A stretch of 64,000 nucleotides of DNA from Bradyrhizobium zhengyangense (GCF_022012435.1 NZ_JAKLUA010000001.1:310001-374000); one strand, 5' to 3'; positions 8,367 through 17,695 are shown, counted from the first letter of the stretch. Translations and numbers: made by a program. The notes: a model not told the origin generated them from the sequence alone.

Positions 8367-9629
8367 ATGAGATTCTTCGGGCGACGGACAAGCCAGGACC
8401 GCAATGGTCAGGTCGGGCAAGCAGTCTTCGAACATTCGGTTGATGCGGTCATGGTGCTGGCGGGACCCAAGATCATCGCCTGTAACGAGGCGGCGGTCAG
8501 GTTTGGCGGTTATCGTAGCAAGGCTGATCTGCTGTCCCGGTCACCGGCCGATATGGCCCCTGAATTCCAAGCAGACGGCCGTCGCTCGTCGGACTGCGTC
8601 AAGGAGACACTCGCGCGGGCGATGAAGGAGGGGCACGCCCGCTTCGAATGGATCACGCGCCGAGCGGATGGGCAGATGGTCCCGGTGCAGGTCACACTTG
8701 TTCCCGCGGAGATCGATGGCCAGCCCGTCGTCATCAGCTTTCGGCGTGATTTATCGGAGCTGATTGCCGCGCGGGAAGAGAAGAAGCGCGCCATCGCCAA
8801 ACTTGCCGGCGAATTCGAGGAAACCATCGGCTCCATTGCCAACGCCGTGTCGTCGGCTGCCAAGGACGTGGAGGCGACGGCCGGCTCGCTCAGCTCGACC
8901 GCCGAGAACGCCGCGCAGCGCGTCTCGACCGTCGCTGCCGCCTCGTCCGAAGCATCTGCCAACGTCCAGTCGGTCGCGGGCGCGACCGAAGAGCTGTCGA
9001 GCTCCGTTGCCGAGATCAACCGTCAGGTCGCGACTTCCTCAAGCATTGCCGGCGAGGCGGTGCAGGCATCCGCGCGCACCAATGATCTCGTGAGGAGCCT
9101 GTCGGAGGCCGCAGCCAGGATCGGTGCGGTCACCGAAATGATCAATGCGATTGCGAGCCAGACTAATCTTCTGGCCCTGAACGCTACGATCGAGGCGGCG
9201 CGAGCTGGCGATGCCGGTCGCGGTTTCGCCGTCGTTGCCGCCGAAGTCAAAAGCCTCTCCAGCCAGACTGCCAAGGCCACCGAGGAGATCAGCGCTCACA
9301 TCAGTGCCATGCAGCGGGCGACCGACGATACCGTTGCCGCGATCCAGGGGGTCGGCACGACGATCGGACAGATCAGCGACATTGCCAAGACGATTGCCGT
9401 TGCCGTCGAGCAGCAAGGACAGGCGACCCAGGAGATCGCGCGTTCGGTCAGTCAGGCCGCTACGGGGACCAGCGAAGTCGCCAGCAACATCAATGCCGTG
9501 ACGCAGACGATCGACGCCGCTGGCGCATCCGCCATTAACATGCATGGCGCGGCGGGCCAGTTGTCGCGCCATGCCGATGCGTTGCGCGACAAGGTGTCCG
9601 GTTTCCTTAAGGCCGTGCGCGCCGCATAG
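8367..9629 (+). CDS. Soluble methyl-accepting chemotaxis protein with N-terminal PAS domain
   Basis: A 420-residue cytoplasmic chemoreceptor. Residues about 15-130 form a PAS domain ([39 protein letters not shown]). A long MCP signalling domain follows, with the nearly invariant hairpin tip [20 protein letters not shown] and [13 protein letters not shown]. There is no transmembrane segment and no HAMP domain, so it senses an intracellular signal, perhaps redox or a bound ligand, and passes it to CheA/CheW. It is preceded by GGGGGGAG about four bases before the ATG. The gene ends 21 bases from the convergent rimO. Confidence 0.92.
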   Translation: MRFFGRRTSQDRNGQVGQAVFEHSVDAVMVLAGPKIIACNEAAVRFGGYRSKADLLSRSPADMAPEFQADGRRSSDCVKETLARAMKEGHARFEWITRRADGQMVPVQVTLVPAEIDGQPVVISFRRDLSELIAAREEKKRAIAKLAGEFEETIGSIANAVSSAAKDVEATAGSLSSTAENAAQRVSTVAAASSEASANVQSVAGATEELSSSVAEINRQVATSSSIAGEAVQASARTNDLVRSLSEAAARIGAVTEMINAIASQTNLLALNATIEAARAGDAGRGFAVVAAEVKSLSSQTAKATEEISAHISAMQRATDDTVAAIQGVGTTIGQISDIAKTIAVAVEQQGQATQEIARSVSQAATGTSEVASNINAVTQTIDAAGASAINMHGAAGQLSRHADALRDKVSGFLKAVRAA

Positions 9630-9650
9630 CCCACGGCGCTCGGTTGATCG

Positions 9651-10982
9651 TCAAAACCCCGCGACGCTGCCGTGCAGATCGTATTGATCCGCGCGCTCGA
9701 TCTTCGCGGTGACGATCTCGCCGACACGCAAGGGACGGCGGCTCGACAGATACACCGCACCGTCGATCTCCGGCGCATCGGCTTTGGAGCGACCCTTCGC
9801 GACCGTCGGCCCGACCTCGTCGATGATGATCTGCTGGCGCGTGCCGACCTTGCGCTTCAGCCGGCGCGCCGAGATCTTCTGCTGGCGCGCCATCAGCGCG
9901 TTGTAGCGCTCCTGCTTGACTTCTTCCGGCACGGGATTGGCGATGGCATTCGAGGTCGCGCCCGCAACCGGCTCGTATTTGAAGCAGCCGAGGCGATCGA
10001 TTTCGGCTTCATCGAGCCAGTCGAGCAGATAGGCGAAGTCGGCATCGGTCTCGCCGGGGAAGCCGACGATGAAGGTCGAGCGCAGCGCAAGGTCAGGGCA
10101 TTCCTCGCGCCAGCGCTTGATCCGCGCCAGCGTCTTGTCCTGCGCCGCCGGGCGCTTCATCGCCTTCAGCACTTCGGGGCTTGCATGCTGGAACGGGATG
10201 TCGAGATAGGGCAGCACCTTGCCCTCGTTCATCAGCGCGATGACCTCGTCGACATGCGGGTAAGGGTAGACATATTGCAGGCGGACCCAGGCCCCGAGCT
10301 CGCCGAGCTCGCGCGCGAGGTCGAGGAACTTGGCGCGGACCTGGCGGTCCTTCCACGGGCTCTCGGCATATTTGAGATCGACGCCATAGGCCGAGGTGTC
10401 CTGCGAGATCACCAGTAGCTCCCTGACGCCGGCGCCGACCAGGCGCTCGGCCTCGCGCAGCACATCATTGGCCGGACGCGAGACCAGATCGCCGCGCAGC
10501 TTCGGGATGATGCAGAACGTGCAGCGGTTGTTGCAGCCCTCGGAAATCTTCAAATAGGCGTAGTGGCGCGGCGTCAGCTTGATGCCTTGCGGTGGCACCA
10601 GATCGAGATGCGGATTGTGCGCCGGCGGCAGCGCGCGGTGCACGGCATCGAGCACGCTCTCGTACTGCTGCGGGCCGGTGATGGAGAGCACGCCGGGATA
10701 GGCCTGTTCGATCTGCTCGGGCTCGGCGCCCATGCAGCCCGTCACGATGACCTTGCCGTTCTCGGCCATGGCCTCGCCGATCGCCGAGAGCGATTCCTGC
10801 TTGGCGCTGTCGAGGAAGCCACAAGTGTTAACGATGACGATGTCGGCCCCGTCATGCTTGCGGGCGAGCTCGTAGCCCTCCGCGCGCAGGCGCGTGATGA
10901 TGCGCTCGGAATCCACCAATGCCTTGGGACACCCGAGTGACACGAAGCTGACCTTGGGCGCAGCCGTCTGATCCATATCCAA
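9651..10982 (-). CDS. rimO: Ribosomal protein uS12 methylthiotransferase RimO
   Basis: A 443-residue radical-SAM methylthiotransferase that adds a methylthio group to the conserved aspartate of ribosomal protein S12. The N-terminal MTTase domain has its three iron-sulfur cysteines in LGCPK (C18), NTCGFLD (C54) and TGCMG (C83). The radical-SAM cluster motif is CNNRCTFC (C150, C154, C157). A C-terminal TRAM-like domain (about 375-443) ends in DQYDLHGSV. The order and length match RimO rather than MiaB. The start could be this ATG or the one two codons later; the upstream region is shared with divergent nasT. Confidence 0.95.
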   Translation of the reverse strand: MDMDQTAAPKVSFVSLGCPKALVDSERIITRLRAEGYELARKHDGADIVIVNTCGFLDSAKQESLSAIGEAMAENGKVIVTGCMGAEPEQIEQAYPGVLSITGPQQYESVLDAVHRALPPAHNPHLDLVPPQGIKLTPRHYAYLKISEGCNNRCTFCIIPKLRGDLVSRPANDVLREAERLVGAGVRELLVISQDTSAYGVDLKYAESPWKDRQVRAKFLDLARELGELGAWVRLQYVYPYPHVDEVIALMNEGKVLPYLDIPFQHASPEVLKAMKRPAAQDKTLARIKRWREECPDLALRSTFIVGFPGETDADFAYLLDWLDEAEIDRLGCFKYEPVAGATSNAIANPVPEEVKQERYNALMARQQKISARRLKRKVGTRQQIIIDEVGPTVAKGRSKADAPEIDGAVYLSSRRPLRVGEIVTAKIERADQYDLHGSVAGF

Positions 10983-11087
10983 ATCTGCCTGATTGACGGG
11001 CTTGAGCTAGTCCCAATTGCCCATAATTACAACCCTTTGCATGACGCTCCGGCATGCTATGGATGAATCGCCTGCCGTGAGTGAGCC

Positions 11088-11678
11088 ATGAGCGCCGAAC
11101 AGTCGCCCAAAATCGTGATCGTCGACGAAAGCCCGGTCAGGGCCGCGATCCTCGAGGAGGGCTTGCGGGAGGCCGGGTTCACGCAAGTGGTCCATATCCG
11201 CGAGATGCAGAGCCTGCTGGCCCGTATTTATGCGGTGGACCCCGATATCATTCTGATCGATCTCGAAAACCCCAGCCGCGACGTGCTGGAGGCGATGTTC
11301 CAGGTCAGCCGTGCGGTGAAGCGACCGATTGCCATGTTCGTCGATCAGAGCGACTCCGCCTCGATCCAGGCATCCGTGGAGGCGGGGGTGTCCGCCTACA
11401 TTGTCGACGGGCTGAAGAAGGAGCGCATCAAGCCGATCCTCGACCTCTGCGTGTCGCGCTTCAACGCCTTCGCAAAACTCCAGGAGGAGCTGGAGCGGAC
11501 CAAGTCGCAGCTCGAGGACCGCAAGATCATCGAGAAGGCCAAGGGCATCCTGATGAAGGTGAAGGGCCTCACCGAGGACGAGGCCTACGTGCTGCTGCGC
11601 TCCACCGCCATGCGCGAGAAGAAGAAAATCGGCGAGATCGCCCAGTCGATCATCACCGCGTCGGAGATGCTGAAATGA
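11088..11678 (+). CDS. nasT: ANTAR-domain response regulator/antiterminator NasT
   Basis: A 196-residue two-domain protein. Residues 8-120 form a receiver-like domain (VIVDESPVR; D58 in IILIDLEN). Residues about 135-195 form an ANTAR RNA-binding domain (IEKAKGILMKVKGLTEDEAY). NasT-type proteins bind paired hairpins in leader RNA and prevent transcription termination in nitrate or nitrite assimilation operons. They are held inactive by NasS when nitrate is absent. The next gene overlaps by four bases and encodes the NasS-type partner, and the leader upstream of nirC is the likely target. The start codon at 11088 is an ATG. Confidence 0.9.
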   Translation: MSAEQSPKIVIVDESPVRAAILEEGLREAGFTQVVHIREMQSLLARIYAVDPDIILIDLENPSRDVLEAMFQVSRAVKRPIAMFVDQSDSASIQASVEAGVSAYIVDGLKKERIKPILDLCVSRFNAFAKLQEELERTKSQLEDRKIIEKAKGILMKVKGLTEDEAYVLLRSTAMREKKKIGEIAQSIITASEMLK

Positions 11679-12838
11679 CCGCACCCCTTCGCATCGGATT
11701 CATCCCGCTGGTCGATGCCGCCGCGCTGATCGTCGCCGTCGACAAGGGCTTTACGGCCGCCGAAGGGCTCGAGGTCGAGCTGGTGCGCGAGGTCTCCTGG
11801 TCGAACGTCCGCGACAAGCTGAACATCGGCCTGTTCGACGCAGCGCATCTGCTCGCGCCTGTCGCAATCGCGTCTTCGCTCGGGCTCGGCCACGTCAAGG
11901 TGCCGATCGCGGCCCCCTTCAATCTCGGCATCAACGGCAACGCGATCACGGTGTCGCCGGCACTGCACTCCGCGCTGATGGAAGTGATCGATGGCGACCG
12001 CTTCGATCCGATGGTCACAGCAAAGGCGCTGGCCAAGGTCGTCGCAAAGCGCCGCAAGGCTGGCGCCGATCCGCTGACCTTCGGCATGACCTTTCCGTTC
12101 TCGACCCACAATTACCAGTTGCGATTCTGGATGGCGGCGGCGGGCGTCGATCCTGACGAGGACGTGCGCCTCGTCGTGCTGCCGCCGCCCTACATGGTCG
12201 ATAGTCTCAAGAGCGGCCATGTCGATGCCTTCTGCGTCGGCGCTCCCTGGAACTCGATCGCCGTCGATCTCGGCATCGGTCATATCCTGCACTTCGTCTC
12301 CGACATTCTCGGGCGTGCGGCAGAGAAGGTGCTGGCCGTGCGGCAGGTTTGGGCCGACAAAAACCCGGACGTGGTCGCGGCGCTGGTGCGGGCCGCGGTG
12401 AAGGCAGCCGAATTCATCGAGGAGCCTGCCAACCTCGCCCAGGCCGCGCAGATCCTGGCACAGCCGGAGCGGATCGGTGTCGATGCCGAGGTAATCCAGC
12501 GATCGCTTATCGGGCGGTTGAAGATTTCGCCCGATGGCGCGATGCGCGAGAGCGGCCGCTATCTCCTGGTTGGACGTGAAGGGGCAGGGCGCCCGGACCC
12601 AGTCCAGGCCGCCTGGCTCTACGCGCAGATGGTGCGCTGGGGACAGACGCCGCTCAGCCCAGAGGCCGTGAAGACCGCCATGGGCGTGTTCCGGCCGGAT
12701 CTCTACGACGCCGCCCTCGGGCAGAGCGGAGCGGACCAGCCCAACGCCCCCTTCAGCGCCTTTGCCGGGCCGGCTTTCGACCCCACTGATCTCGGCGGAT
12801 ATCTCGCCTCGTTTGAGGTCGGACGGCAGGCCAAATAG
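11675..12838 (+). CDS. nasS: Nitrate/nitrite sensor NasS (NrtA/CmpA-type periplasmic-binding-protein fold)
   Basis: A 387-residue protein of the NrtA/CmpA solute-binding family, recognised by LRIGFIPLVDAAALIVA, TFPFSTHNYQLRFWMAAAG and PPPYMVDSLKSGHVDAFCVG. It lacks a signal peptide or Tat motif, as expected for the cytoplasmic sensor NasS rather than a transporter subunit. NasS binds nitrate or nitrite and releases NasT. It overlaps nasT by ATGA, a strong sign that the two are made together. The same frame stays open upstream of 11675, but that part is the antisense-like shadow of nasT and is not coding. Confidence 0.9.
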   Translation: MTAPLRIGFIPLVDAAALIVAVDKGFTAAEGLEVELVREVSWSNVRDKLNIGLFDAAHLLAPVAIASSLGLGHVKVPIAAPFNLGINGNAITVSPALHSALMEVIDGDRFDPMVTAKALAKVVAKRRKAGADPLTFGMTFPFSTHNYQLRFWMAAAGVDPDEDVRLVVLPPPYMVDSLKSGHVDAFCVGAPWNSIAVDLGIGHILHFVSDILGRAAEKVLAVRQVWADKNPDVVAALVRAAVKAAEFIEEPANLAQAAQILAQPERIGVDAEVIQRSLIGRLKISPDGAMRESGRYLLVGREGAGRPDPVQAAWLYAQMVRWGQTPLSPEAVKTAMGVFRPDLYDAALGQSGADQPNAPFSAFAGPAFDPTDLGGYLASFEVGRQAK

Positions 12839-13183
12839 GCCTGCTCAAAGCTTAATCACATCGATTCGAAGCTTAATCTTTGGGCCGTTGCTGCCCGAAG
12901 CAGCATGAACCATGATCCACTTCATGCGCTGCACACAAGGGCAACTCACTGATTTCATGTGGTTTTGCAACTTATGCTGCGTTGGCACACTCCTTGAATA
13001 GAGGATCCCAGCCGCCCGGCGTGGGCGCCGGCGGCTCCAAGTCCATGGTGGATTTCCGCAGCAACGAGGCTGATCGGATCGCCCCGGGTTCCGGCAAAGG
13101 CGCGTGCCTGCAACCGGCTTCCCCGCGATCAACATCCGTTTCACCCGTTGACGCCGCCGAGCGCGGCAAGCTGGAGCTACGAT
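12839..13183 (+). promoter_or_regulatory. nirC-nirA upstream region: direct repeats, sigma-54-like promoter, structured leader
   Basis: This 345-base gap holds no convincing gene. Two copies of AAGCTTAATC lie at 12848-12857 and 12869-12878, exactly 21 bases apart. At 12982-12998 TTGGCACACTCCTTGAA matches the sigma-54 -24/-12 pattern with one deviation (GA in place of GC at -12). Downstream a strong hairpin forms at 13010-13036 (AGCCGCC/GGCGGCT plus GGCG/CGCC around TGGG). A smaller one (GCCGC/GCGGC) sits at 13153-13167 just before the nirC ribosome-binding site. This fits NtrC/RpoN control plus NasT antitermination, but the ANTAR hexaloop pair could not be assigned with certainty. Confidence 0.65.
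12982..12998 (+). promoter_or_regulatory. Probable sigma-54 (RpoN) promoter of the nirC operon
   Basis: TTGGCAC then five bases then TTGAA reproduces the -24 element exactly and the spacing to the -12 element, with A instead of C at the usually fixed -12 position. Nitrogen assimilation genes are typical RpoN/NtrC targets, and the position gives a leader of about 170 bases before nirC. Confidence 0.5.
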
Positions 13184-14014
13184 ATGGATTACGCGAAACC
13201 CTCCGACGTTGTGGCTTCGATGGTCGATGCCAGCCTGAAGAAGCTGGCGCTTGCCCCGCGGGATATTCTGATCCGCGGAGCGATTTCCGGGGCTCTGCTC
13301 GGTGCTGCCACCACGCTCGCCTTCACCGGCGCTCTCACCACCGGCCAACCGCTCGTCGGCGCACTGATCTTCCCGGTCAGCCTCGTGATGATCGTGCTGC
13401 TCGGCCTCGAGCTTGTCACCGGCAGCTTTGCCATCGTTCCGCTCGCGCGCCTCGAAGGCAAGGCGAGCTGGAACGCGGTGATCGCCAACTGGTCCTGGGT
13501 GTTCGTCGCGAATTTGCTCGGCAGCCTCGCTTTCGGCGCGCTGATCGCGATCTCGTTGACCAACATGGGCAAGGTCGAGGTCGCCGGCGTCGCCGCGAAG
13601 ATCGTTGCGGTCGCCGAAGCCAAGACCATCGGCAATGCCGCGATCGGCACCGCCGGCATGGTCTCGGTCTTCGTCAAGGCAATCCTCTGCAACTGGCTGG
13701 TCTGCCTCGGCGTCGTCATGGCGATGACCTCGACCTCCACGGTCGGCAAGATCGCCGCGACCTGGCTGCCGATCTTCCTGTTCTTCGCGCTCGGCTTCGA
13801 GCACGCCGTCGTCAACATGTTCGTCATCCCGACCGGCATGCTGCTGGGCGCCAAGGTCAGCCTTTCCGATTGGTGGCTGTGGAATCAGATCCCGGTGACG
13901 CTTGGCAATCTCGTCGGCGGCTTCGTCTTCACCGGCCTTGCGCTCTACGCGACTTACAAGCCCGCCAAGCCCGCGGCCGATGTCGCGCAGGTCGCGGTCC
14001 AGGCAGCAGAGTAG
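13184..14014 (+). CDS. nirC: Formate/nitrite transporter (FNT) family channel
   Basis: A 276-residue inner-membrane protein with six predicted helices. Family marks include LSLTNMGK-like segment 3 and FVKAILCNWLVCLGVVMA (the NWLVC-type signature). FEHAVVNMFVIPTG follows, then LVGGFVF near the C-terminus. FNT pentamers pass formate, nitrite or hydrosulfide; its place directly before a nitrite/sulfite reductase argues for nitrite uptake. GGAG seven bases upstream supports the ATG at 13184 over in-frame upstream starts. It is the first gene of the nirC-nirA-reductase operon. Confidence 0.9.
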   Translation: MDYAKPSDVVASMVDASLKKLALAPRDILIRGAISGALLGAATTLAFTGALTTGQPLVGALIFPVSLVMIVLLGLELVTGSFAIVPLARLEGKASWNAVIANWSWVFVANLLGSLAFGALIAISLTNMGKVEVAGVAAKIVAVAEAKTIGNAAIGTAGMVSVFVKAILCNWLVCLGVVMAMTSTSTVGKIAATWLPIFLFFALGFEHAVVNMFVIPTGMLLGAKVSLSDWWLWNQIPVTLGNLVGGFVFTGLALYATYKPAKPAADVAQVAVQAAE

Positions 14015-14027
14015 GTTCATTCAGTCC

Positions 14028-15824
14028 ATGAAACTCGATACAGCACCCACGGCCGATTTCTCCGACGAGCAGAAGCGGTATCTCGAAGGTTTCATGTCCG
14101 GCATGCAGGTCGGACGTGTCGGGCGCGCCTTCGCAGCCGGCGGAGCGCCTGCCGCCGGCGCTCCGTCTGAACCGATGGGGCCGGACGCTGCGGCGATCAA
14201 GGCGCAGGACAAGCTCACGGCGGCGGGCAAGAAGCTCGCCGATCAGGAGAAGTTCAAGCGCGAGATGCATCCGTTCGATGCCTATGAGCGGCTGAAGGAC
14301 CAGGCGCGCAACAACGCCAATCCGACGCCGGCGGATAATTTCCGCTGGCGCTATTACGGCATCTTCTGGGTGGCGCCGGCGCAGACTTCCTATATGGCGC
14401 GCCTGCGTATTCCCAACGGCATTTTGAAGCACTGGCAGATGTCGGGCCTCGCCGACATCGCGGAAAGCTGCGGCGGCGGCTACACCCATGTCACCACCCG
14501 CGCCAACTTCCAGATCCGCGAGATCGAGCCGAAGAACGCGGTCAAGCTGATCGAGGGGGTCCAGGACATCGGCCTGTGCTCGCGCGGCGCCGGCGCCGAC
14601 AACATCCGCAACGTCACGGGCACGCCGACGGCCGGCATCGATCCGCAAGAGCTGCTCGACACGCGTCCTTACGCGCGCGAGTGGCACTACCACATCCTCA
14701 ACGACCGCTCGCTGTTCGGCCTGCCACGCAAGTTCAACGTTGCCTTCGACGGCGCCGGCAAGATCGCCGCGCTGGAGGAAACCAACGACATCGCCTTCAC
14801 CGCGGTCGAGGTGAAGGACGGCCATGGCGTCGAGCCCGGTGTCTGGTTCAAGCTCGGCCTCGGCGGCATCACCGGCCATAAGGACTTTGCAAAATATTCC
14901 GGCATCGTCGTGCGCCCCGAAGACGCGACCGCTGTTGCCGATGCCATCGTGCGCATCTTCATCGAGCACGGCGACCGCACCAACCGCAACAAGGCGCGGC
15001 TGAAATACGTGCTCGACAGCATGGGTCACGACGGCTTCCTCAAGCTCGTCGAGGAGCAACTGAAGAAGCCGTTCGCGCGCGTTCCGGCCGAGGCGTTGCT
15101 TCCGCGTCCCTTGTCCGACCGCATGGCCCATATCGGCGTGCACAAGCAGAAGCAGGCCGGGCTCAACTGGCTCGGCGTGGCGCTGCCGGTCGGCAAGCTC
15201 ACCTGCGAGCAGATGCGCGGGCTCGCCAAGATCGCGCAGGATCTCGGCGACGGCGATATCCGCCTGACGGTCTGGCAGAACCTGTTGATCTCGGGCGTCC
15301 GCGACGAGAGCGTCGCGCTCGCCACCGCCGCGGTCGAGAAACTTGGCCTTGCCACGCAAGTGTCGAACGTCCGGGCCGGCCTGATTGCCTGCACCGGCAA
15401 TGCCGGCTGCAAGTTCGCGGCCTCCGACACCAAGCGTCACGCCGCTGCGATCGGCGACTGGTGTGACGAGCGCATCAATCTCGACACGCCGCTCAACATC
15501 CATCTGACCGGCTGCCATCACTCCTGCGCGCAGCACTACATTTCCGACATCGGCCTGATCGCGGCCAAGGTGCCGGGGGCGAGCGAGGACGATCAGGTCG
15601 AGGGCTACCACCTCTTTACTGGCGGCGGCTTCGGCCCCGACGCCGATATCGGCCAGGAGGTGTTTCACGATCTGAAGGCCGAGGATGCGCCGAAGATCGT
15701 CGAGAGCCTGCTCAAGGCGTATCTCGCCAACCGCACCTCGCCCGAAGAGACGTTTCTGACCTTCTCCCGTCGCCATGACGGTGAAGCCCTGCGCAAACTC
15801 GCCGAAGCGGAAGTAGCAGCATGA
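14028..15824 (+). CDS. nirA: Assimilatory nitrite reductase, siroheme/[4Fe-4S] NirA type
   Basis: A 598-residue nitrite/sulfite reductase hemoprotein that makes six-electron reductions, nitrite to ammonia here by context. It contains the duplicated ferredoxin-like half-domains (TTRANFQIREI; TVWQNLLISGV) and the siroheme-iron-sulfur cysteines C455-x5-C461 (CTGNAGC) and C496-x3-C500 (CHHSC). Residues 11-28, FSDEQKRYLEGFMSGMQ, resemble the N-terminus of the flavoprotein encoded next, and CysJ of enterics has a similar segment. Residues about 35-75 form an Ala/Gly-rich linker. It sits 13 bases after nirC and overlaps the reductase gene by four bases. A sulfite-reducing role cannot be excluded by sequence. 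Confidence 0.88.
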   Translation: MKLDTAPTADFSDEQKRYLEGFMSGMQVGRVGRAFAAGGAPAAGAPSEPMGPDAAAIKAQDKLTAAGKKLADQEKFKREMHPFDAYERLKDQARNNANPTPADNFRWRYYGIFWVAPAQTSYMARLRIPNGILKHWQMSGLADIAESCGGGYTHVTTRANFQIREIEPKNAVKLIEGVQDIGLCSRGAGADNIRNVTGTPTAGIDPQELLDTRPYAREWHYHILNDRSLFGLPRKFNVAFDGAGKIAALEETNDIAFTAVEVKDGHGVEPGVWFKLGLGGITGHKDFAKYSGIVVRPEDATAVADAIVRIFIEHGDRTNRNKARLKYVLDSMGHDGFLKLVEEQLKKPFARVPAEALLPRPLSDRMAHIGVHKQKQAGLNWLGVALPVGKLTCEQMRGLAKIAQDLGDGDIRLTVWQNLLISGVRDESVALATAAVEKLGLATQVSNVRAGLIACTGNAGCKFAASDTKRHAAAIGDWCDERINLDTPLNIHLTGCHHSCAQHYISDIGLIAAKVPGASEDDQVEGYHLFTGGGFGPDADIGQEVFHDLKAEDAPKIVESLLKAYLANRTSPEETFLTFSRRHDGEALRKLAEAEVAA

Positions 15825-17434
15825 CCCAGATGTCCGTGCCTCCCAAGATCGAGATCATTCCGGCCAATGCACCGTTTAGTGAGGGCCAGCGGCTCTGGCT
15901 GAACGGATTTCTCGTCGGCATGCTCGGCCTCGACGGCTCGACGGCTCTGTCGCCGATCGAGAACGGTGCCTTGCTGGCGCCGCAGGGCGATGGCGACGAT
16001 GGCGAGGCACCCTGGCACGATCCGGCGATGCCGATCGCCGACCGCATGAAACTCGCCGAGGGACGTCCGCTCCGCCGCCGCATGATGGCGGCGATGGCGC
16101 AACAGGATTGTGGCCAGTGCGGCTACAATTGCGCCGACTATTCCGACTCGATCGCGAACAAGAGCGAAGCGCGTCTCAACCTCTGCGCCCCCGGCGGCAA
16201 GGAGACGGCGCGGATGCTCAAGCAGCTGTTCGAGGAGGTCGACAAGGCGCCGGCGGCGAAGCCCGCGGCAGGGGCGGCTAGGGCTGCGAGTGCGCCGGCT
16301 GCGCCTGAGGTGAAGGCCGAGCTTGGCCGTGCCCGCGAAAATCCGGCTGAAGCCACCTTCCTGTCGCGGCGCTTGCTCAACAAGGGCGGTTCGGAGAAGG
16401 AGACCTATCACGTCGAGTTCGACCTCTCCGAGAGCAAGCTCGACTATGTCGTCGGCGACAGTTTTGGCGTGTTCGCCCGCAACGACCTCGGTCTGGTCGA
16501 CCAGATCATCGCGCTGCTCGGCGCGTCCCACACCACCAAGGTCAACAACAAGACGTTGCGCGAGGCGCTGGTCGAGGACGTCTCGCTATCGCCGGCGCCG
16601 GACAAGCTGTTCGAACTGCTTTCGTTCATCACCGGCGGCGCGCAACGCGAGAAGGCGAGGGCGCTGGCGCAGGGCGAGGATCCCGATGGCGATGCGGCAA
16701 CGCTCGACGTGATGGCGGCGCTGCAGAAGTTTTCGGGCACGCGGCCGCATCCGGAGGCCTTCGTCGAGGCGCTGGAGCCGCTGCAGCCGCGGCTCTATTC
16801 GATCTCATCGTCGCACAATGCGACGCCCGGAAAGCTTTCGCTGACGGTCGATTCCGTTCGCTACGTCATCGGCAAGCGCAAGCGTCTCGGCGTCGCCTCG
16901 ACCTTCCTCGGCGAGCGCATCGCCGAGGGCGACAAGCTCAAGGTCTATGTGCAGAAGGCGCACGGTTTCGGCTTGCCGCAGGATCCGAAGACGCCCGTCA
17001 TCATGATCGGTCCCGGCACCGGGGTTGCGCCATTCCGCGCCTTCCTGCTCGACCGCAAGGCAACCGGCGCGCAAGGCAAGAACTGGCTGTTCTTCGGCCA
17101 TCAGCGCAGCGACTGCGATTTCTTCTATCGCGACGAGCTCAACGCGATGAAGACTTCGGGGCTGCTGACGCGGCTGTCGCTCGCCTGGTCGCGCGACGGC
17201 GAGAAGAAGTTCTACGTGCAGGACCGCATGCGCGAGCTCGGCCGCGAAGTGTGGACGTGGCTCGCCGAGGGCGCGCATCTCTACATCTGCGGCGATGCAA
17301 AGCGCATGGCCAAGGATGTTGAGCGCGCGCTGGTCGACATTGTCGCCCAGTTCGGTGCGCGCTCGACCGACGAGGCGGTCAGCTTTGTCGCCGATCTCAA
17401 GAAGAAGGGCCGTTTCCAGGCTGACGTGTACTAA
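15821..17434 (+). CDS. CysJ-like NADPH reductase lacking the FMN domain and carrying a 4Fe-4S domain
   Basis: A 537-residue NADPH-dependent reductase subunit. Residues 16-36 form a short CysJ-like N-terminal segment. Residues about 93-127 match the four-cysteine FeS domain of RnfB-type proteins: C97, C100, C104 and C122 with CAPGG. After an Ala/Pro linker, the FAD and connecting domain (about 170-385) contains RLYSISSSHN (324-333), and the NADPH domain contains MIGPGTGVAPFRAF (395-408) and SRDGEKKFYVQDRM. The C-terminus, FQADVY, ends in the aromatic residue that stacks on FAD in CysJ. The flavodoxin-type FMN domain is absent, so electrons probably pass FAD to 4Fe-4S to the NirA siroheme. It overlaps nirA by ATGA. 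Confidence 0.85.
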   Translation: MTQMSVPPKIEIIPANAPFSEGQRLWLNGFLVGMLGLDGSTALSPIENGALLAPQGDGDDGEAPWHDPAMPIADRMKLAEGRPLRRRMMAAMAQQDCGQCGYNCADYSDSIANKSEARLNLCAPGGKETARMLKQLFEEVDKAPAAKPAAGAARAASAPAAPEVKAELGRARENPAEATFLSRRLLNKGGSEKETYHVEFDLSESKLDYVVGDSFGVFARNDLGLVDQIIALLGASHTTKVNNKTLREALVEDVSLSPAPDKLFELLSFITGGAQREKARALAQGEDPDGDAATLDVMAALQKFSGTRPHPEAFVEALEPLQPRLYSISSSHNATPGKLSLTVDSVRYVIGKRKRLGVASTFLGERIAEGDKLKVYVQKAHGFGLPQDPKTPVIMIGPGTGVAPFRAFLLDRKATGAQGKNWLFFGHQRSDCDFFYRDELNAMKTSGLLTRLSLAWSRDGEKKFYVQDRMRELGREVWTWLAEGAHLYICGDAKRMAKDVERALVDIVAQFGARSTDEAVSFVADLKKKGRFQADVY

Positions 17435-17695
17435 GGCCCGGGGAGACCAGCGTGAATCGCCGCCGTGGCGCAATCGCGCCCGCGGCGGCGTTCTACTGTG
17501 CATGGGGTTGTTTTCAAAGGTTTGGTCCGGGTGGAACCGGAACCGGTTCCATTTGGCTTGGATTTTAGCGAATAAGATTTCTGGAACCCGCGGCTGCGAA
17601 GAATTTTCGCCTGCAAAGCGAGCCAGGGAAGCGCTTCCATCGCTATTTGCACGATGGTCTTACAGCCGTCGTGCTGGATCGTTCATACTGGGCGG
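17435..17695. other. Non-coding gap with a palindrome
   Basis: Apart from the terminator above, this stretch shows a perfect palindrome GGAACCGGTTCC at 17539-17550, extended on its left by a second GGAACC half-site. It could be an operator. No ORF with coding character was seen until the small ORF at 17696. Confidence 0.4.
17458..17490 (+). terminator. Hairpin after the nirC-nirA-reductase operon
   Basis: CGCCGCCG pairs with CGGCGGCG, and inside it GGCGC pairs with GCGCC around the loop AATC. It lies 24 bases after the reductase stop and is followed by TTCT only, so it is a GC-rich but T-poor terminator. Confidence 0.6.

Noticed and set aside
11081..11674. An N-terminal extension of nasS
   Set aside because: The frame is open but overlaps nasT in another frame; nasS has a coupled ATGA start at 11675 and the family N-terminus there.
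13929..15776. A 615-codon open frame on the minus strand
   Set aside because: It lies wholly opposite nirA, whose siroheme cysteines and domain order are clear; the shadow has no motif.
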